From: Acidobacteriota bacterium | GTDB taxonomy: Bacteria > Acidobacteriota > Terriglobia > UBA7540 | DNA: 5,622 bases | Direction of reading: 5' to 3' | NCBI GenBank assembly: GCA_003165615.1 | Contig: PLWR01000676.1 | Coordinates: 1-5,622 of the forward strand | Shown here: piece by piece, positions 1 to 5,269 of the stretch | Numbering within the stretch: the stretch's first letter is position 1 | Layout: each line of letters opens with the position of its first letter | Program-made: the position numbers and the translations under genes | The notes under the pieces: generated by a model | Told to the model about the DNA's origin: nothing | Databases searched by the model: none | What the model saw: only the letters and a program-made list of their open reading frames with translations

Positions 1-665
1 AGCAGCACATTCAAGTCCTTGGAGAAGGCGTAGAGCACCACAATCGCCATGATGATGGCGGGGGAAATAAAGCGAATCTGGACGTCCGTGACCACGCTCA
101 GGTCGCCCATGAGCCAGAAAGCCGTGCCCCGAACGTCGCGCGTGGAGAGTAAGGTCAATATAAAAAGAATCATGGCGGAAAGAAACGACGCTGTCACCAC
201 TCCGGCCAGCAGCAGCGTGTAGCTCGATAGCCGGCCGGCGCGCCGCCCGAGCATGTAGACCCAGGACATGGTCAGAACCGCGCCCACAAACGCCGTGAGG
301 GGAGTCGCCGATGCCATCCGTCCGCCAAACCACAGCGCCACAATCGCCCCCAACGCCGCGCCGCTCGATACTCCCAGAACGTAGGGGTCCGCCAGGGGAT
401 TCCGCAACAGGGCTTGCAGACCCGTTCCCGAAACCGCCAGGGCCGCGCCCACCAGCATGGCCAAAAGGATGCGCGGAAGGCGGATGTCGCGCACGATGAC
501 GCTTGCTTGCGATCCCGGATGCTGACCCAGCAGCCCCGACCACACCTCGCCCAGGGAAAGATGGACGCCGCCCAGCGCCAAGGCTCCGAAATCAACCAGA
601 ACAAGGGCCGCGGCCAATGCCAGCAGCAGGAAGAGCACATTTCGGCGAGTGGGAGAAAGGGTCAT
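1..665 (-). CDS. btuC: BtuC/FecCD-family ABC transporter permease, partial (C-terminus off the left edge)
   Basis: Membrane permease of a cobalamin/iron-siderophore class ABC importer; two copies normally form the channel that accepts substrate from the binding protein. About 221 codons are present, reading from ATG at 665 to the window start without a stop. The translation opens with a hydrophobic helix (LFLLLALAAALVLV), then carries FecCD hallmarks: RLPRILLAMLVGAALAVSG, LLRNPLADPYVLGVSSGAALG and, later, TAFWLMGDLS. Full-length family members have about 330-350 residues, so roughly a third is missing. The start codon overlaps the stop of the upstream binding-protein gene as ATGA, so the two genes are probably translationally coupled and share the riboswitch-controlled transcript. 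Family membership is read directly from the sequence. Cobalamin rather than iron specificity is inferred from the upstream riboswitch and the BtuF-like partner. Confidence 0.93.
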   Translation of the reverse strand, partial: MTLSPTRRNVLFLLLALAAALVLVDFGALALGGVHLSLGEVWSGLLGQHPGSQASVIVRDIRLPRILLAMLVGAALAVSGTGLQALLRNPLADPYVLGVSSGAALGAIVALWFGGRMASATPLTAFVGAVLTMSWVYMLGRRAGRLSSYTLLLAGVVTASFLSAMILFILTLLSTRDVRGTAFWLMGDLSVVTDVQIRFISPAIIMAIVVLYAFSKDLNVL

Positions 666-1645
666 GGTGTTTTGCTCTGCTGCCTGGCAACGGGATGAAG
701 GATGTTTGCCAGTTCTTCCAGCGCATCGATCAAGCGAGGGCTGGGGCGCATGATAGTTTCACTAACGATGTAGATGCGATGATTTTTCACCGCCGCCAGG
801 TCTCGCCACCCCGGCAGCTTTTGAAATTCGTCGAGCCCGGGAGCGAAGGCGTCCGTCTGGGGAAACAAGATCACATCCGGGGCCCTATTCAGGACATTCT
901 CCAAACCCATGTGCGGCCACTCCATCTTCAGGTCGTCGCTGATGGAAACGCCCCCGGCGCGCTGGATGACATTGGAAATGAAAGTCTGGCTTCCTGCCGT
1001 GATGAGGGGGTGGTACCAGACCACAAAAAGCACCTTGAGGCGCGGCTGGCCTTGCACCTGTTTATCGACGGCGGCAACCCTGGCGCGCAGGCTCGCCACC
1101 AGCTTTTGCGTGGGCTGGTCCCAATCGAGAACACGTCCCAGATCTTCGAGGGATTGAATCGTGCCTTCCACCGTGTGCGCCGTCACTCCATAAAGCGGGA
1201 TGCCGAGGTGTTCAAGTTGGTCAGCCGTCACGCGCCGGTTGGCTTCATCGGTGCCCAGAACCAGGTCGGGCTTGAGCGCCACGATCTTCTCCAGATTGGG
1301 ACTTAGCATGGCGCCCACATGCGGTACGGCACGAGCCTGCGGGGGGTAATCACAATAGTCCGTGTCGCCCACCAACCGGTCCGCAAGCCCCAAAGCGTAT
1401 AAGGTCTCGGTGACGCTGGGCGCAATCGAAACCAGTCGGCGGGGATGGTCGGGAAGATTCACCCGGCGGCCCGTCTGATCGGTCACCACCCGTGCGGAGA
1501 GGGCACTCGCCGACAATAGCAGCGCCAGGACAACCGTCCCGAGGAGTTTGCTATCGACAAGGCGTGTGCATCCTCCGCTGGTACCGGAGGCTGGCGCAAG
1601 GCCGGCTCGATTTCTGAGGGAGAGATTTCGCATTCCTCGCGCCAT
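662..1645 (-). CDS. btuF: Cobalamin ABC transporter substrate-binding protein (BtuF-like)
   Basis: Exported binding protein that captures vitamin B12 or corrinoids and delivers them to the BtuC-type permease. With the ATG at 1645 it has 327 residues. A hydrophobic segment at about 34-49 (LLGTVVLALLLSASALSA) looks like a signal peptide with cleavage near residue 51. The mature part starts RVVTDQTGRRVNLP and continues with RRLVSIAPSVTETLYALG and TDYCDYPPQA, both typical of BtuF/periplasmic-binding type 2 folds, then KPDLVLG, and ends near RPSPRLIDALEELANILHP. The start is uncertain. An in-frame TTG at 1654 lies inside the U-tract of the leader terminator, ATG 1645 has GGAG 12 nt upstream, and ATG 1633 has GAGGA directly abutting it. 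The n-region is unusually long (over 30 residues) from any of these starts. The gene ends by overlapping the permease start. Expression is probably repressed by cobalamin through the leader. Confidence 0.92.
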   Translation of the reverse strand: MARGMRNLSLRNRAGLAPASGTSGGCTRLVDSKLLGTVVLALLLSASALSARVVTDQTGRRVNLPDHPRRLVSIAPSVTETLYALGLADRLVGDTDYCDYPPQARAVPHVGAMLSPNLEKIVALKPDLVLGTDEANRRVTADQLEHLGIPLYGVTAHTVEGTIQSLEDLGRVLDWDQPTQKLVASLRARVAAVDKQVQGQPRLKVLFVVWYHPLITAGSQTFISNVIQRAGGVSISDDLKMEWPHMGLENVLNRAPDVILFPQTDAFAPGLDEFQKLPGWRDLAAVKNHRIYIVSETIMRPSPRLIDALEELANILHPVARQQSKTP

Positions 1646-1646
1646 A

Positions 1647-1686
1647 TAAAACAAAAGCTCCGCGAGCTCTTGACGAGGGCGGAGCT
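1647..1686 (-). terminator. Intrinsic terminator of the cobalamin riboswitch expression platform
   Basis: In the minus-strand transcript AGCTCCGC (1686-1679) pairs perfectly with GCGGAGCT (1663-1656), giving an 8-bp GC-rich stem with a 15-nt loop, followed at once by TTTTGTTTT. It lies between the riboswitch aptamer and the btuF start, where a transcriptional attenuator is expected. The 3' arm also carries the only GGAG upstream of ATG 1645, so folding could block translation as well as end transcription. Confidence 0.82.
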
Positions 1687-1695
1687 ACATGCTCC
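1681..1695 (-). promoter_or_regulatory. Putative antiterminator hairpin
   Basis: In the minus-strand RNA GGAGC (1695-1691) can pair with GCTCC (1685-1681) around an ATGTA loop. This uses five bases of the terminator's 5' arm, so the two hairpins exclude each other, as expected of a riboswitch decision point. The helix is short and its role is inferred. A further hairpin, CACTCT/AGAGTG (1716-1711 with 1701-1696), lies just upstream. Confidence 0.5.
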
Positions 1696-1754
1696 CACTC
1701 TTTCTCGCGAAGAGTGTGCGGCGGGACCATCATCGTATTCACACGATGCGTCCC

Positions 1755-1962
1755 CGGGCACCCAGGCAGGTCTCCTGACTCGCGGCGCGCTCACGGCCCG
1801 GCTCCGCCTTCCCACCCTATTCGCTCGATGCGGGCAGTGGCTTCGTCCGGGAATCCTGGCTCCCGGCGAATGAGCAGGGCCCGCCGCTCACAGTGGCGGG
1901 ACCGTGGCCGAATCTCACGGCCTTCCCTCTTGTTCCTCACACTTGGCCGGAACCTGGGTCCG
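1755..1962 (-). promoter_or_regulatory. Cobalamin (B12) riboswitch aptamer
   Basis: Read on the minus strand, the element contains the B12 box GAGTCAGGAGACCTGCC (1781-1765). Upstream lies the conserved core GGTCCCGCCACTGTGAGCGG, preceded by GGGAAGGCC, and then GAGCCAGGATTCC and AAGCCACTGCC, in the order typical of cobalamin riboswitches. GGACCCAGG (1961-1953) can pair with CCTGGGTGCC (1766-1757) with one bulge to close P1, and GGTTCC/GGAAC forms an inner helix. Ligand-bound RNA is expected to favour the downstream terminator and reduce btuF-btuC transcription when B12 is plentiful. The motif assignment is direct; the off-switch polarity is inferred from the terminator arrangement and general knowledge of the class. 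Boundaries are accurate to a few bases. Confidence 0.95.
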
Positions 1963-2036
1963 TACAGTCAGAGACGTAGTGCAGTGCGGCAGAGCCGGAC
2001 CCCGTGAAACTTCAAGGCTGCACCATCTCGCCGTTC

Positions 2037-2065
2037 AGTCTATGTCGTGAAAATATGTTTGTCAA
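2037..2065 (-). promoter_or_regulatory. Sigma70-type promoter of the B12 operon
   Basis: On the minus strand a perfect TTGACA (2065-2060) is followed after exactly 17 nt by TAGACT (2042-2037), which matches four of six consensus -10 bases. Transcription would start near 2030, about 70 nt before the riboswitch aptamer. Position and spacing fit the btuF leader well; there is no experimental support. Confidence 0.65.
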
Positions 2066-2097
2066 ACTTCCGCTCCTCGTCAACAATAGGCATTGTC

Positions 2098-3066
2098 ATG
2101 AAAACCCGAATCTTCGTAGCTTTGCTAGTAGCTGTCGTTACCGTGCCGTGGGCTGCGGTGGCGAAAGAAAAGAAACCGACGGGACCCGTTGCCCCGATCG
2201 GATGGCTCGATCTCCATGCCGGCTCGCGTGATTTTTCTGTTTCCGAGGCCGACTGGCAAAAAGCTACCCGGCATCTGCCTCAGGGAGAGCTTCTCCCCGT
2301 TCTCAAGATAAAGGAAAAGCATGGCGCCACCTTGGGCATGGTGGGGGCGCTCAATTGGCAGACGGGCTTCGCGGAATTGGGATGGGTGAAAATAGGCCCG
2401 GCGGAGTTGAAGCCCCCGGAATCCTATCCGCCGGATAGCGAAATACTACGGCTGCTCGGCGACCCCTATATCGATGATCTCGTGGCGGAGAAAACGTATA
2501 TTGCAAGATTTTCAGTGCGGCAAGCCCAGGGCCCTGCGGCGTTGCTCTGCTATGTGCTCACCGCGCCGTTGTCGATGGCGAAACTCGCCATCTTCACTCC
2601 CAGCCAGGGAAAGTTCTTGCCGGGCGAAGCGGTGGACATTTCCATGAAGGATTTGCAGCCCGGAATTACCTCTCTGGAAATCCGTGACCTGGTGGGCGAT
2701 GGAAGCGACTGCGTCATCGCCCGGGAGAATTTCCGCGAGATAGAGGAAACCTTGGGCACCAACCTCGTCATCAGAAGAATCGTGAACGGTCAGTTTCAGG
2801 TCGCCTGGCAGGCGCCCATCAAGTTCAAGAATCTTTCGCAATACAACCCCAAAATGCAGATTCTCCAGCCGCCCGAGAAGAACATTGGGGCGCCGGGAAC
2901 GGTAACCACCGCAGAGGTAACGTTTCGCTCCAATGGAAAAGGGCAGGAGCCCGTTTGGAGTGGGAAGGTGGAGTTTTTTGTAATCGGCAGAGAGAAAGCG
3001 CTCGATTTCGTAAAGATCGAGAAGGCGTGCCCGTGGGATGGCCGGGAATTCACACCCCTGCGGTGA
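2098..3066 (+). CDS. Exported protein of unknown function
   Basis: I do not recognise the family. From ATG 2098 the product has 322 residues. It starts with a textbook signal peptide, MKTRIFVALLVAVVTVPWAAVA, with likely cleavage at AVA|KE after residue 22. The mature part is soluble and mixed alpha/beta-like, with no further membrane segment. The stretch LEIRDLVGDGSDCVIAREN, with its D-x-x-G-D-G pattern, weakly recalls an FG-GAP/VCBS calcium-binding repeat, but one isolated match is not enough to name a fold. An in-frame GTG at 2047 would add 17 residues in front of the signal peptide and is less likely. A weak TAGG lies 7 nt upstream of ATG 2098. The gene is divergent from the B12 operon, and nothing shows that it takes part in B12 uptake. 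It ends 114 bp before the next gene, which has its own likely promoter. Confidence 0.85.
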   Translation: MKTRIFVALLVAVVTVPWAAVAKEKKPTGPVAPIGWLDLHAGSRDFSVSEADWQKATRHLPQGELLPVLKIKEKHGATLGMVGALNWQTGFAELGWVKIGPAELKPPESYPPDSEILRLLGDPYIDDLVAEKTYIARFSVRQAQGPAALLCYVLTAPLSMAKLAIFTPSQGKFLPGEAVDISMKDLQPGITSLEIRDLVGDGSDCVIARENFREIEETLGTNLVIRRIVNGQFQVAWQAPIKFKNLSQYNPKMQILQPPEKNIGAPGTVTTAEVTFRSNGKGQEPVWSGKVEFFVIGREKALDFVKIEKACPWDGREFTPLR

Positions 3067-3078
3067 GTGTCCCCGTCA

Positions 3079-3106
3079 TTACCTTGGCCTGCGAACGCGC
3101 TATAAT
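3079..3106 (+). promoter_or_regulatory. Probable promoter of the LON-domain gene
   Basis: A perfect -10 TATAAT (3101-3106) lies 16 nt after a poor -35, TTACCT (3079-3084). The predicted start near 3113 leaves a leader of about 68 nt before ATG 3181. The weak -35 suggests low strength or need for an activator. Confidence 0.5.
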
Positions 3107-3180
3107 CGGGCCGCCTCCCTACGGCTGGAGATGCCGACGGACCGTCCGAGCAAACGGAAGCCTTAAGAACGGAGCCTCCT

Positions 3181-3828
3181 ATGGAGGAAAAGCTGCTGCC
3201 TCTGTTTCCCCTCGAGATGGTGCTCCTTCCGGAAGAACCGCTCCCTCTTCACATTTTCGAAGATCGCTATAAGATTATGATTGGTGAGTGCCTCGAGGCC
3301 AAGGCAACAGGAAAAGGCCAGCAGGAATTCGGAATAGTCCTGCTGAACGGGCAAGCCGTGAGTGCCGTAGGTTGCACCGCGCGCATCCTCAACGTGACCC
3401 GCCGGTATGAAGACGGCCAATTGGATATCCTTGCCGTCGGCAAGCGCCGTTTTGAAATTCTATTGACCAACGAGGAAAAACCTTACCTGCAAGCGGCTGT
3501 CGAATACTTCGAAGATGAGGGCCCCGACACACCCGGCAATGAGACAGCGGAATCAGCCATCGAACGTTTTCGCGCAGCCATGAGAAGGCTGCGCCACGCT
3601 GCGGAGATGCCGATTCACCTTCCCCGCCCTTACCGTTTTCTTTCCTTTCGCATCGCTGCCGCGCTCCCCCTCGACCTGCAATTCAAACAGCAACTGCTGA
3701 GCCTCCGTAGCGAACCGGAGCGCCTCGCGTTGGTCCTGCGTGCCCTGGAGATTCTCCTGAATCAGCTTGATCACGTGCAAGAATCCCAGAGAAAAGCCGG
3801 CGGCAACGGCCACGCCCGCCACGGGTGA
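3181..3828 (+). CDS. LON peptidase substrate-binding domain protein (stand-alone)
   Basis: A 215-residue protein made of the domain found at the N-terminus of Lon protease (PF02190-type), without the AAA+ ATPase or serine peptidase parts, so it cannot itself be a protease. The diagnostic start is LPLFPLEMVLLPEEPLPLHIFEDRYKIMI (residues 6-34), followed by FGIVLL, GCTARILNVTRRYEDGQLDILAVGKRRFEI and a helical C-terminal half ending in a basic GGNGHARHG tail. Such stand-alone proteins are common in bacteria and their role is not settled; substrate or adaptor binding is inferred from the Lon homology. GGAG (3171-3174) lies 6 nt before ATG 3181 and fixes the start. The start codon sits in a small inverted repeat, CCTCC-TAT-GGAGG (3175-3187), that may modulate translation. 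The following DNA contains no intact plus-strand partner until the peroxiredoxin gene. Confidence 0.93.
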   Translation: MEEKLLPLFPLEMVLLPEEPLPLHIFEDRYKIMIGECLEAKATGKGQQEFGIVLLNGQAVSAVGCTARILNVTRRYEDGQLDILAVGKRRFEILLTNEEKPYLQAAVEYFEDEGPDTPGNETAESAIERFRAAMRRLRHAAEMPIHLPRPYRFLSFRIAAALPLDLQFKQQLLSLRSEPERLALVLRALEILLNQLDHVQESQRKAGGNGHARHG

Positions 3829-3847
3829 ATCTGGGACAGATTGTCTC

Positions 3848-3876
3848 TTGACAAAATGAGCCAATAGGTATAGGCT
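3848..3876 (+). promoter_or_regulatory. Candidate promoter upstream of the VWA remnant
   Basis: Perfect TTGACA (3848-3853), 17-nt spacer, then TAGGCT (3871-3876), which matches the -10 consensus at only three positions. An imperfect inverted repeat GGGACA/TGTCTC (about 3833-3847) abuts the -35. It may have driven the lost VWA gene. Low certainty. Confidence 0.28.
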
Positions 3877-3980
3877 AGATAGGCGATGAAGGCCAGACGC
3901 AGGGCGGCCGCCCCCACGAAAGTCCTCCTAACTCACCCATGCGGTCGTGAAATCAGCCACCACAAGAAAATATTAAAAAT

Positions 3981-4060
3981 GAAGGTTGCTCCCAATGAGT
4001 TATTGAAAACAAAGGGGCAAGAAAAGTGCTCCCTATGAGTTTATGAAAACAAAGGAGTTA
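3981..4060 (+). repeat. Two-copy 40-bp tandem duplication
   Basis: Bases 3981-4020 and 4021-4060 are two head-to-tail copies of one 40-bp unit, identical at about 31 of 40 positions. The shared core is TGCTCCC, ATGAGT and TGAAAACAAAGG. The unit is AT-richer than its surroundings and lies just upstream of the VWA remnant. Divergence between copies indicates an old duplication. Confidence 0.8.
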
Positions 4061-4139
4061 TCGTATTTTCCGGATTACTTTGTGATACGCAAGGAGTTAG
4101 CGGCGGTTTCCACGCTCATACACCCGGCGTCGAGTACTG

Positions 4140-4503
4140 GTGTCATTGGGAGTTGGATCCCTGCTCTCGGCGATCCGCCGCAAAGGTTTGAAGACCCCGC
4201 TCGATCTCGATTATCAGGATTTGCAAGTCCACCAGTGTGAGTATCAAAGCTCCTGCGCCACGGTGCTGATGCTCGATTGCAGCCATAGCATGATTCTGTA
4301 TGGGGAGGATCGCTTTACCCCGGCCAAGAAAGTTGCCATGGCCCTCTCCCACCTCATTCGCAGCCAGTACCCGGGCGACACCCTGCACCGTCCAGAAGGT
4401 GACGGAAATCTGTCGCGGCAAGGCTTACTTCACCACCCCTTATACCCTTGGGCAATACCTGCTGATGGATTATATGAAAAAGAAAGTTAAGCATATTCAT
4501 TAG
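4140..4503 (+). pseudogene. VWA (von Willebrand factor A) domain protein remnant, internal deletion and frameshift
   Basis: Two pieces of one protein lie in different frames. From about 4140 to 4388 the translation reads [18 protein letters not shown], then [44 protein letters not shown] and RSQYPGDTL. This is the start of a bacterial VWA domain with its MIDAS motif D-C-S-H-S. From about 4390 to the TAG at 4501-4503 another frame reads [26 protein letters not shown] and a KKKVKHIH tail, the C-terminal end of the same family. The central part of the domain, including the expected MIDAS Thr and a D-G-x-P-type loop, is missing, roughly 80-110 residues by comparison with remembered family members. 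The junction is near 4385-4390. The N-terminal region is also lost or scrambled; a TAG at 4098 closes the frame upstream. Such proteins are often paired with MoxR-type AAA+ ATPases, but none is seen here. An assembly error is a less likely alternative. Confidence 0.85.
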
Positions 4504-4510
4504 ATAGGGT

Positions 4511-4543
4511 CGGGGCACGGAACGAAGTTCCAAGCCTGCCCCG
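4511..4543. repeat. Imperfect hairpin, REP-like
   Basis: CGGGGCA (4511-4517) pairs with TGCCCCG (4537-4543), and inside it GGAAC (4519-4523) pairs with GTTCC (4527-4531) around GAA. A 5-nt bulge (AAGCC) lies on the 3' side. There is no T-tract on either side, so it is not a standard intrinsic terminator. It resembles GGGGCACGG-type intergenic palindromes, but one copy cannot prove a family. Confidence 0.5.
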
Positions 4544-4572
4544 GGCGGAGACGCACTCCATCCTGCGGGTTC

Positions 4573-4581
4573 TGCTACAAT
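4573..4581 (+). promoter_or_regulatory. Extended -10 promoter of the peroxiredoxin gene
   Basis: TGCTACAAT gives an extended -10 (TGn + TACAAT, five of six consensus bases) with no good -35 at 16-18 nt upstream. Predicted transcription starts near 4588. That leaves about 23 nt before ATG 4611 but only about 8 nt before ATG 4596, which supports the later start codon. Confidence 0.5.
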
Positions 4582-4610
4582 ATTTCTCGAATCTTATGGG
4601 GAAGAAACCC

Positions 4611-5105
4611 ATGCCGGCTCTAAGCACAGGGATGACCGCGCCAAGTTTTCAGCTTCCGACAACTACGGGTGAGCGTCTTTCCTTGCCCGAGGCTCTTGCC
4701 CGCGGCCCTGTTTTGCTGGCGTTTTTCAAGGTTTCCTGCCCCACTTGCCAGTTCACCTTCCCCTTCCTGCAACGCCTCTACGAGCAACTTCGTGAACAAG
4801 GCGTGCAAACCTGGGGAATCGCACAGGACAAGGCAGCAGACGGTGTGCGATTTGCCGCCGCTTTCGGGATCACATTCCCCATCTTGGTCGACAACTCGCC
4901 TTACAAGGTTTCCCGAGCTTACGGCCTGACGCATGTGCCGTCGCTCTACCTCATTCAGCCGGACGGCCGGATCGAGATTTCCGGTGAGGGCTTCTGCAAG
5001 GCCGACCTTCTCGCCATCCAGCAATCCATGGCGCAATCGCTTTCCGCCACCCCGCCCGCACTTTTCCTTCCAAGCGAGAGAATCCCGGAATTTAAGCCCG
5101 GGTGA
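4611..5105 (+). CDS. Peroxiredoxin/TlpA-like thioredoxin-fold protein
   Basis: Cytoplasmic AhpC/TSA-Redoxin-type thiol protein, probably a peroxidase or disulfide reductase. From ATG 4611 it has 164 residues. The order is PALSTGMTAPSFQLPTTTG (the usual APxFxL opening), then the first beta strand with the redox centre LLAFFKVSCPTCQFTFP (CPTC, Cys43 and Cys46), GVQTWGIAQD, FGITFPILVD, YGLTHVPSLYLI with the conserved cis-Pro (about residue 110), and a DGRIEISGEGFCKADL tail. A CxxC pair fits TlpA/thioredoxin-like chemistry as well as atypical peroxiredoxins; substrate is unknown. A further Cys129 (GFCKAD) may join the redox cycle. No signal peptide. An upstream in-frame ATG at 4596 lacks a Shine-Dalgarno, whereas ATG 4611 has GGGGAAG 6 nt before it. 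The gene is single, with the minus-strand tRNA-Sec unit converging on its 3' end. Confidence 0.9.
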   Translation: MPALSTGMTAPSFQLPTTTGERLSLPEALARGPVLLAFFKVSCPTCQFTFPFLQRLYEQLREQGVQTWGIAQDKAADGVRFAAAFGITFPILVDNSPYKVSRAYGLTHVPSLYLIQPDGRIEISGEGFCKADLLAIQQSMAQSLSATPPALFLPSERIPEFKPG

Positions 5106-5110
5106 GGGTC

Positions 5111-5135
5111 GAAAAACTAGGCTTGGTCCAAGCCT
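5111..5135 (-). terminator. Intrinsic terminator for the minus-strand selC/small-protein unit
   Basis: The perfect inverted repeat AGGCTTGG-T-CCAAGCCT (5119-5135) forms a 7-bp stem with a 3-nt loop. Read on the minus strand it is followed by AGTTTTTC, a U-tract. On the plus strand the next bases are GCGCGC, so it would work poorly for the peroxiredoxin transcript. It lies only 13 bp after the peroxiredoxin stop. Confidence 0.65.
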
Positions 5136-5142
5136 GCGCGCA

Positions 5143-5190
5143 ATCGGGTGATCGGGAGATCGGGTGAGCAAGTGATCGGGTGAACAAGTA
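5143..5190. repeat. Short tandem array with 8-nt period
   Basis: Six consecutive 8-nt units: ATCGGGTG (5143), ATCGGGAG (5151), ATCGGGTG (5159), AGCAAGTG (5167), ATCGGGTG (5175), AACAAGTA (5183). The last four form two 16-nt units differing at two positions. No coding or regulatory role is apparent. I recall similar short ATCGGGTG-like arrays between genes of Acidobacteriota, which is recollection rather than a search. Confidence 0.8.
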
Positions 5191-5269
5191 TCCCCATCCC
5201 GCCTCATGGGTCGTCTGCTCACTTGACCAACCACAATCATCGAGGAGGGATTTACGCACCTTGGCACAA

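Larger units (their letters stand above)
3829..4139. other. Intergenic stretch without a recognisable gene
   Basis: No convincing coding sequence on either strand. It holds a candidate promoter on the plus strand (TTGACA 3848-3853, 17 nt, TAGGCT 3871-3876, the -10 poor). It also holds a 12-bp GC palindrome (3902-3913), an AT-rich patch near 3960-3985 and a 40-bp tandem duplication. A 65-codon open frame from ATG 4043 reads into the VWA remnant in the wrong frame and shows no family resemblance. The stretch is probably the decayed upstream part and promoter region of the VWA gene. Confidence 0.5.

Noticed and set aside
272..640. Minus-strand open frame of 122 codons rich in Trp, Arg and Cys
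   Set aside because: Wrong frame of the BtuC permease; the correct frame is open to the window edge and shows FecCD motifs.
503..1306. Plus-strand open frame of 267 codons
   Set aside because: It is antisense to btuF, whose translation has clear family motifs; the plus-strand product has no recognisable domain and comes from GC-rich codon shadowing.
1714..2007. Plus-strand open frame of 97 codons
   Set aside because: It lies antisense to the cobalamin riboswitch and has no protein-like features.
3902..3913. 12-bp palindrome GGGCGGCCGCCC
   Set aside because: A short GC palindrome is easily found by chance in this composition and has no U-tract or paired context.
4043..4240. 65-codon open frame starting in the tandem duplication
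   Set aside because: It reads through the VWA remnant in the wrong frame and has no recognisable family; at most a scrambled N-terminus.
5103..5105. Peroxiredoxin UGA stop as a possible selenocysteine codon, given selC nearby
   Set aside because: The protein is already full length for its family and the sequence after the stop shows no conserved continuation.
5143..5190. Possible CRISPR array or plasmid-type iterons
   Set aside because: Units are only 8 nt and contiguous, with no unique spacers; no cas or replication gene is nearby.
4620..5267. Minus-strand open frame of 215 codons
   Set aside because: Antisense to the peroxiredoxin-like gene and extended through the 8-nt repeat array (SPDHLLTRSPDHP), so not coding.
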